64,000 nucleotides of DNA, from NCBI GenBank assembly GCA_963772515.1, contig CAVYXC010000003.1, positions 620,001-684,000 of the forward strand, given 5' to 3'. The stretch comes from JAFAHD01 sp963772515 (GTDB lineage Bacteria; Vulcanimicrobiota; Vulcanimicrobiia; Eremiobacterales; Eremiobacteraceae). The notes below the pieces were generated by a model. The model saw nothing but the letters and a program-made list of their open reading frames with translations, was not told where the DNA came from and ran no database searches. Every line of letters starts with the position of its first letter. Position 1 is the first letter of the stretch. This document shows positions 58,344 through 64,000 of the stretch, piece by piece. A program made the position numbers and the translations under genes.

Positions 58344-59330
58344 CTAGGATGGAATAAGAACCGCCGCGCCGTGCAGCCTGCCACCGCGCAGTTCGGCCAA
58401 TGCGTCGTTGGCGCGTTCGAGCGGGTAACGCGTCACCGACGTCCGCACCGGTACAAGCGGAGCCAGCGCGAGGAATTCTCGCCCATCGGCGCGCGTGAGA
58501 TTGGCGACCGAGCGGATCTGACGCTCCTCCCACAACAGGTCGTAGTCGAACGCCGGTATCGTGCTCATGTGGATGCCGGCGCACACCACGATGCCGCCGC
58601 GGCCAAGCGCCCGCAGCGCCGTTGGCACTAATTCACCGGCCGGTGCGAAGATGATCGCCGCATCGAGCTCCTCGGGCGGCGCCGTGTCCGATCCGCCCGC
58701 CCACACCGCGCCGAGTTCACGCGCAAATGCTTGCGTCGCAGCGTCGCCCGGCCGCGTGAACGCGAAGACGCGCTGTCCTTCGTGGCGTGCGACCTGCGCG
58801 ATGATGTGCGCGGCCGCGCCAAAGCCGTAGATGCCGATGCGCTCCGCGTCGCCCGCCATGCGCAGGGAGCGGTAGCCGATGAGGCCGGCGCACATGAGCG
58901 GCGCCGCCTCGTCATCGCGGTACTCGTCTGGGATCGCGAAGCAGAACGCTTCATCTGCGATCGTATACTGCGCGTATCCGCCGTCCACGTCGTAGCCCGT
59001 GAAGCGCGCGTGCTCGCACAGATTCTCGCGGCCGCTGCGGCAGTAGCGGCACGTGCCGTCCGTGCCCGCCAGCCACGGCACGCCGACGCGATCGCCGATG
59101 CGGAAACGCTCGGCACCGGCGCCGCGCGCATCCACCGTGCCGATGATCTCGTGCCCGAGCACGAGCGGCAGCTTCGGGTGAGTCAACTCGCCGTCGTAGA
59201 TGTGCAGGTCGGTGCGGCACACGCCGCATGCCAGCACCCGGATGCGCACGTGGCCGGACGACGGCTCAGGATCCGGCAGTTCGGCAGCGCGCAGCGGCCG
59301 TCGCGGGGCGTCGAGCAACATCGCATGCAT
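58344..59330 (-). CDS. Zinc-dependent alcohol dehydrogenase
   Basis: Start at 59330 or 59321 (MHAMLLDAP); 328 residues. Catalytic zinc ligands are in VLACGVCRTDLHIYDGE (Cys) and VLGHEIIGTV (His, Glu); the structural zinc has the four Cys in DGTCRYCRSGRENLC. The cofactor part is GIYGFGAAAHIIAQVARHEGQRVFAFTRPGD, an NADP-type Rossmann loop, and the protein ends ELRGGRLHGAAVLIPS. Only three of the usual four lobe Cys (CxxC...C) are plainly seen. The pattern fits the zinc-binding alcohol dehydrogenase subfamily (TIGR02822-like). Substrate unknown. It is a single gene on the minus strand. Confidence 0.88.
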   Translation of the reverse strand: MHAMLLDAPRRPLRAAELPDPEPSSGHVRIRVLACGVCRTDLHIYDGELTHPKLPLVLGHEIIGTVDARGAGAERFRIGDRVGVPWLAGTDGTCRYCRSGRENLCEHARFTGYDVDGGYAQYTIADEAFCFAIPDEYRDDEAAPLMCAGLIGYRSLRMAGDAERIGIYGFGAAAHIIAQVARHEGQRVFAFTRPGDAATQAFARELGAVWAGGSDTAPPEELDAAIIFAPAGELVPTALRALGRGGIVVCAGIHMSTIPAFDYDLLWEERQIRSVANLTRADGREFLALAPLVPVRTSVTRYPLERANDALAELRGGRLHGAAVLIPS

Positions 59331-59417
59331 CGAAGGCTCGGGTTCGCGCGTCCAGGCGCCGCCTCCGCCATAGGCTGTTTCCCGCGGCGCGTAGAACACG
59401 CATTCGAGGATGCATGC

Positions 59418-59993
59418 ATGCCGTTAGAAATGCTCAATACCGCCGCGTCGATCGGCACGCTGGTCGTCATCGGCGCGACCGCGATCGCGGCGATCGTCCA
59501 GCTGCGCCACCTGCGCGCGGCTAACCAGCTCGGGGCGGTGCTCGCGCTCGAGCGCGACTTCCGCGCTCACGAGCTGCAAGAATCGTTCCGCTACGTCCAG
59601 CGAGAGCTCCATTACAAACTGCAGGATCCGGCGTATCGCGCGGAGCTTGAAGAAATCGGGTTCATCGACGACCGCACCCATCTCGAGATCAGAGCGATCA
59701 ACTGGTTCAACGAGCTGGGCACGCTGGTCAAGAACGATCTGGTGACCGAGAACGCGTTCATGGACATGTTCAGCCGGCTTGTGGTCTCATACTGGGAAAA
59801 GCTAGAGCCCGCTATCGCGGTCATGCGCCGGCGGCGCGGCGATTCGCAGTACCACGATTTCGAGTACCTCGCCATACGAGCGCGGGAATGGCTTGCCCGC
59901 CACCCGAGCGGCACGTTCCCGGACGGCGTGCAGCGCCAGCCGCTGCGCGATCCGTGGGTGACACAAGACGCACGCCCGGCGGCCAAGCACTAG
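59418..59993 (+). CDS. DUF4760-like single-pass membrane protein
   Basis: GAGGATG lies upstream of the ATG at 59418. The 191-residue protein has one N-terminal helix (ASIGTLVVIGATAIAAIVQL) and a soluble helical domain (RHLRAANQLGAVLALERDFRAHELQESFRYVQREL, IRAINWFNELGTLVKNDLV, YWEKLEPAIAVMRRRRGDSQYHDFEYLAIRAREW), the usual layout of DUF4760 proteins. Function unknown. It lies 49 bases upstream of the second RND pump on the same strand and may be co-transcribed. Confidence 0.75.
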   Translation: MPLEMLNTAASIGTLVVIGATAIAAIVQLRHLRAANQLGAVLALERDFRAHELQESFRYVQRELHYKLQDPAYRAELEEIGFIDDRTHLEIRAINWFNELGTLVKNDLVTENAFMDMFSRLVVSYWEKLEPAIAVMRRRRGDSQYHDFEYLAIRAREWLARHPSGTFPDGVQRQPLRDPWVTQDARPAAKH

Positions 59994-60042
59994 GCGCCTC
60001 CGAGGGTCTTAAGCGCGGACCTGCCGAAATACACAATAGTAC

Positions 60043-63000
60043 ATGCTCACCAAGCTCTTCGTCTCGCGCCCGACCCTGGCGGCCGTCTTGGTCGCCCTCA
60101 TCACGATCGGCGGCCTGCTCGCGGCCTTGAGCCTGCGCATGCAGGATCTGCCCAACGTCGATGTGCCGCACATCGTCGTCATCCTGTTCTACCCCGGCGC
60201 GTCGCCGGCCGAGATGAGCGATGGCATCGTGCGGCCGATCGAGGACCAGCTCGCCGGCGCGCCAGGCCTCGAGCACATCCAGACCCGCGTCCAGCAAGGC
60301 TTCGCAACCGTGCTCGCCGAGTTCAGTTTGCACTCCAAGAAAACCGACGCGCTGGTCGAGGTGCAGCGCCGCATGCAGGCGGTCCAGGCGCAGCTGCCGT
60401 CCGATCTGCCCGCGCCGGTCATCGAGACCTTCGATCCCGGCGAATCGGACATCGTCTCGCTCTCGGTCGCATCGGATACGCTCTCTCCCGGTGCCCTCTC
60501 ATCACTCATCAGCAATAAGATCGTCCCCGCCCTCGAACAGGTCAACGGCGTCGGCAACGTCGAGTCGTACGGCATCGTCACGCCCTCAATCGAAGTCGAA
60601 GTTGACCCGCGCAAACTGCAGACCGCGGGACTGGCCATCAACGATGTGGTCGGCGCCATCGCGGGCAGCAACGTGCGCGCACCCGGCGGCATCCTCTTCG
60701 GCGGCCAGCGCGAGACGGGCATCAATATCCGCGGCGACATCACAGGCGCAGCGTCGGTGGCCGACCTGCCGATCGGCTCGGCGCCGCTCACCGATAGCCA
60801 GTTCCACGCGCTGCTCAATCCGAACGTGCCCTCGCCGCGCCTCTACAAGGTCGCCGACGTCGCCAAAGTCACCGACGGCAACGAGCCGCAACGCATCTAC
60901 GCGTACGTCAACGGCAAGCCGACGCTGCTGCTCAACATAAAGAAAGAGACGAGCGCCAGCGAGATCGACACCGCCCAAGGTGTCCTCAAGATGCTGCCGG
61001 AGCTGCAGCGCCAGTTCCCCGACGTCGTCATCACGGTCATCAACGATCAATCGAGCAGCACGCGCCAGCAAGTGTACGGCGTGATGCGCACGCTCATCGA
61101 GGGCATCATCCTCGTCGCGATCGTCATGGTGTTCTTCTTGCGCTCGTGGCGCAATGCCACCGCGGTGCTCATCGCCATCCCGACGTCGCTGTTCGCGACG
61201 CTCATGGTGATGCAGCTGGGCCACTTCACGCTCGACACCGTCTCGCTGCTGGCGATGACGTTGATAACCGGCATCCTGGTCGACGACTCGATCGTCGTGC
61301 TCGAGAACATCCAGCGCCACTACGAGATGGGCGAGTCGCCCTTCCTTGCCGCGATCAACGGACGCCTCGAGATCAGCTTGGCGGCCATCGTCATCACGCT
61401 CGTGGACGTCGTCGTCTTCTTGCCGATCGCGTTCCTGCCCGGCATCGTCGGCCGCTTCCTCTCGGAATTCGCGCTTGTCGTGGTGACCGCAACGCTGGCA
61501 TCGCTGGTGGTCTCGTTCACGGTCACACCCGCGCTGGCGGGCAATTGGGCGCTGCTCTCCAAGGGGCGCTTCATCAGCTTCACCGCGCGGTTCGCGCGCT
61601 TCTTCGACCGCCTGCGCGCGTGGTACGCAGACGTGGCACTGCCGTGGGGGCTCAGTCACGGCGGCTCGGTCGCGACCATCGCCATCGTCTCGCTCGTCGC
61701 GGCGGTCGCGCTCATCCCGCTCGGCGTCGTCGGGTTCGAATTCGACCCAGCGCAGGACAACGGTGAGATCTTCGTCCAGATCGGCTACCCCAGCGGCACG
61801 CCGCTCGCACACACGCGCGACACGGCGCTGGCGATCGAGCATGAGGTCGATGCCATCGACGACGTCCGTTCGGAGGCGACCATGGTCGGCGCGGCGATGT
61901 CGCCGGTCGGCGGCTACTTAGTGGATGGCGCCATCGCGCAGATCGATATCCACCTCAAAGATCGACGCAAGCATTCGACTGACTATTGGGTCACCAAGCT
62001 GCGCGACATCGCCGATCGCCTCGCGCCCGGCGCCGCGCCGGTCGTCATCCCCGTGACCGATCGCCACAGCGGCAACTCGCAGCCGCTCGACTACCTCGTG
62101 ACCGACACGAGCGGCGATCCATCCAAGTACGCGCAGCGCGTCTATGAACTGCTGCGCGACACGCCCGGAGCCGTCAACGTCTATAGCTCGGCTGCGACGC
62201 TTGCGCCGCAGCTGAACGTGACATTCGACCGCGACCTGGCGCGCGGCCACAACATCAGCCTGGCTGTCGCCGCCACGGCGATCCGCGCCGCGTTCGACGG
62301 CGTGCGCGCCACCCAATTCGAAGGTCCCGACGGGCTCAAGGGCGTGCAGGTCATCTACCCGCCGCAATACCAGCGCGACAAGCGCCAGCTGCTCGACGTG
62401 CCGCTGCGCACGCTGACCGGCGAGATCGTCAAGATCGGCGATTTCGCGCGGCTCGACTACGGCGAAGGCCCGCGCAGCATCGACCGCGTGGATCGGCAGA
62501 CCGTCGTGCACGTGAGCGCGAACGTCGAGCCCGGCGTTGCGCTGTCAAACGTCGACACCGCGTTCCAGCGGCGTCTAGCCGAGTTGAGCCTCCCCGTGTC
62601 GGTGAAGGTCGTGCCGAACAGCGCCGGCAACCAGCAGAACCTGAGCGACACGGTCCACGGCATGGCGCTGGCGATCGTGCTGGGCGTCGTGCTCGTCTTC
62701 CTTTTGATGGTGGCGCTGTACAACAGCTACATCACGCCATTCATCATCATCACGTCGGTACCGCTCGCGGTCGTCGGCGCGATCGGCGCCTTAGCGCTCA
62801 CGCGCGAGACGCTCAACGCGTTCTCGATGATCGGCACGGTGCTGCTCATCGGCTTGGTGAGTAAGAACGGCATCTTGCTCGTCGATTTCGCCAATCAGCT
62901 GCGCGAGCGCGGCATGGACCGGCTTGCGGCGATCGTCGAGAGCGCGCGCACGCGCTTCAGACCGATCGTGATGACGACCGTGGCCATGATCTTCGGCATG

Positions 63001-63234
63001 CTGCCGCTCGCGCTCGGATTGGATCCGGCCGTGGCATCGCGCAGCTCGCTCGGGGTCGTCGTCATCGGCGGACTCATCAGCTCGCTGCTGCTCACGCTCG
63101 TTCTCATCCCCGTGGTCTACATGTGGCTCAGTCCTAAGGAGATCAAGGTCAAAAGCGAGCGCGTCGCGGCCGCATTGCGCGCCGTCAACGACTCGGACGA
63201 GATCGACAGCTCGGGCACAGGCGCGGCCCGCTAA
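60043..63234 (+). CDS. RND-family transporter (HAE1/MdtB-C-type), second copy
   Basis: The product is 1063 residues with two repeated halves. Porter motifs include LFYPGASPAEMSDGIVRPIEDQL and RPTLAAVLVALITIGG; TM4 has LITGILVDDSIVVLENIQRHYEMG (two Asp) and TM10 has LLIGLVSKNGILLVDFANQLRERGMDR (Lys). It is only distantly similar to the copy at 50567-53881, so the pair is not a recent duplication. No adaptor (MFP) or outer-membrane gene is adjacent. No ribosome site is obvious before the ATG. Substrate unknown. Confidence 0.92.
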   Translation: MLTKLFVSRPTLAAVLVALITIGGLLAALSLRMQDLPNVDVPHIVVILFYPGASPAEMSDGIVRPIEDQLAGAPGLEHIQTRVQQGFATVLAEFSLHSKKTDALVEVQRRMQAVQAQLPSDLPAPVIETFDPGESDIVSLSVASDTLSPGALSSLISNKIVPALEQVNGVGNVESYGIVTPSIEVEVDPRKLQTAGLAINDVVGAIAGSNVRAPGGILFGGQRETGINIRGDITGAASVADLPIGSAPLTDSQFHALLNPNVPSPRLYKVADVAKVTDGNEPQRIYAYVNGKPTLLLNIKKETSASEIDTAQGVLKMLPELQRQFPDVVITVINDQSSSTRQQVYGVMRTLIEGIILVAIVMVFFLRSWRNATAVLIAIPTSLFATLMVMQLGHFTLDTVSLLAMTLITGILVDDSIVVLENIQRHYEMGESPFLAAINGRLEISLAAIVITLVDVVVFLPIAFLPGIVGRFLSEFALVVVTATLASLVVSFTVTPALAGNWALLSKGRFISFTARFARFFDRLRAWYADVALPWGLSHGGSVATIAIVSLVAAVALIPLGVVGFEFDPAQDNGEIFVQIGYPSGTPLAHTRDTALAIEHEVDAIDDVRSEATMVGAAMSPVGGYLVDGAIAQIDIHLKDRRKHSTDYWVTKLRDIADRLAPGAAPVVIPVTDRHSGNSQPLDYLVTDTSGDPSKYAQRVYELLRDTPGAVNVYSSAATLAPQLNVTFDRDLARGHNISLAVAATAIRAAFDGVRATQFEGPDGLKGVQVIYPPQYQRDKRQLLDVPLRTLTGEIVKIGDFARLDYGEGPRSIDRVDRQTVVHVSANVEPGVALSNVDTAFQRRLAELSLPVSVKVVPNSAGNQQNLSDTVHGMALAIVLGVVLVFLLMVALYNSYITPFIIITSVPLAVVGAIGALALTRETLNAFSMIGTVLLIGLVSKNGILLVDFANQLRERGMDRLAAIVESARTRFRPIVMTTVAMIFGMLPLALGLDPAVASRSSLGVVVIGGLISSLLLTLVLIPVVYMWLSPKEIKVKSERVAAALRAVNDSDEIDSSGTGAAR

Positions 63235-63252
63235 GCCGTCCAACCCCACGCC

Positions 63253-64000
63253 ATGCTCTCGCTCGGCGTACGCGATCAGTCGTTACTGAACGCCTATTGG
63301 ATCCCGTTGAACTTCCAGGGCTCGGCCCTGCTGGCGATCGCCGTTCCCGCTGCGCTTCTCAAGTTCCAGAACCACACGCAGCAGCTCGCCATTCTGGTCA
63401 GCATCGCGGCAGCGATCTCGATCTTCGTGCCGCCGCCGATCGGCGCGCTATCCGACTACTTGCGCCGGCGCGGCGGCCACCGCCGCCCCTTCATCCTGGC
63501 CGGGACCGCTCTCAACGCCGCCGCGCTCGTCTGGCTAGCGTACACCGGCACGCTGTGGACGTTCGCCGCCGCGCTGTTCGTCGCGGTGATCGGCCAGAGC
63601 ATCAGCACGGCGACGTATCAAGCGCTCATCCCCGAGGTCGTGCCGCGCGAGCACTGGGGCACGTCGGCCGGTTACCAAGGCGTGGCTTCGCTGGTCGGCG
63701 CGGTCGGCGGCTTGGCGGTCGCCGGCTTGACCACGCCCGAGCAGACGTTCTTGTGGACCGCGCTCGTCGTTGCGCTCGGCGGCGTTACCGTCGCACTGAC
63801 GCCGGAGGGCCGCTACGTCGAGCCCGACCACGTCCACGTCAGCGATTGGCACAACTTCGGCGTGGTGTTCGCGTCGCGTTTCTCGACCCTCATGGGGATG
63901 ACGCTGCTGAGCACGTTCGTGTTGTATTTCTTCAGCGATGTCGAAAAAGTCAAGAATCCATCCGTGAGCACCATGCTGTTCGGCATCCTCGCGCTGGTCG
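63253..64000 (+). CDS. MFS transporter, 5' part
   Basis: An ATG at 63253, 18 bases after the RND stop, opens a frame that runs off the right edge (about 249 residues visible). It has at least six hydrophobic segments and the MFS loop motif GALSDYLRRRGGHRRPFILAG. The fourth helix region reads ALIPEVVPREHWGTSAGYQGVASLVGAVGG, typical of sugar/GPH-like or multidrug MFS carriers. Probably in the same transcript as the RND gene. Substrate cannot be told from this half. Confidence 0.8.
   Translation, partial: MLSLGVRDQSLLNAYWIPLNFQGSALLAIAVPAALLKFQNHTQQLAILVSIAAAISIFVPPPIGALSDYLRRRGGHRRPFILAGTALNAAALVWLAYTGTLWTFAAALFVAVIGQSISTATYQALIPEVVPREHWGTSAGYQGVASLVGAVGGLAVAGLTTPEQTFLWTALVVALGGVTVALTPEGRYVEPDHVHVSDWHNFGVVFASRFSTLMGMTLLSTFVLYFFSDVEKVKNPSVSTMLFGILALV

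Noticed and set aside
60586..61842. 418-residue minus-strand frame opposite the second RND gene
   Set aside because: Same shadow pattern, with no ribosome site and no recognisable motif.

Overview
The window looks like chromosome of a high-GC, two-membrane (diderm) bacterium. A TonB-dependent receptor, two RND transporters, lipoproteins with clear lipoboxes, a CsgG-like protein and Tat-type signals all point to an outer membrane. Gene style (many small secreted proteins of unknown family, Asn/Gly repeat proteins, FecR/DUF6600 protein, tricorn protease) would fit a soil lineage such as Candidatus Eremiobacterota; that assignment is inference only, with no rRNA or marker gene here to test it.

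Left flank (1-15.4 kb): the end of an MFS carrier, a MaoC-like hydratase, a CsgG-like protein, tRNA-Phe, an Mpo1-like membrane protein, a TonB receptor divergent from an AraC regulator, a MarR regulator, an HTH/serine-hydrolase pair, a split chromate-transporter operon led by a CYTH-like protein, a 49-residue histone-like basic protein, small secreted proteins, and a DUF488-DUF2945 pair.

Central accessory zone (15.4-29.98 kb): an intact tRNA-Asp(GTC) with its terminator is followed by four tandem segments. Each ends in a copy of the tRNA 3' half (from the anticodon loop to CCA) plus a terminator-like hairpin. The first segment carries a tyrosine integrase broken by a 1-nt frameshift. Three segments end in the same roughly 150-bp block with a 12-bp tandem repeat. 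Cargo includes secreted proteins, a ricin-lectin/beta-lactamase-fold fusion, a Vgb-like propeller, two ECF sigma factors, two DUF899 proteins and a DoxX-like protein. This is a tRNA-anchored cassette array, recalling integrative islands or tycheposons, and is the main system of interest.

Right flank (30-64 kb): a stalk-domain cupredoxin with a CuA-type motif; a polytopic membrane protein ending in a papain-fold (Tox-PL-like) domain with a coupled Imm35/YrhB-like partner; a DoxX-double-thioredoxin fusion; a Cys-rich Tat protein; a FecR protein with 147-bp repeats; a tyrosinase; a peroxiredoxin-TlpA fusion with an in-frame TGA at the peroxidatic position and a SECIS-like hairpin (probable selenoprotein); a tricorn protease with conserved triad spacing; an NHL protein with a homopolymer frameshift; two RND pumps; several enzymes; and the start of an MFS carrier.

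Most genes outside the array look like ordinary chromosomal genes with good ribosome binding sites. Redox and thiol chemistry recurs: Sec-peroxiredoxin, TlpA domains, DoxX/MauE, DUF899 and CuA cupredoxin.
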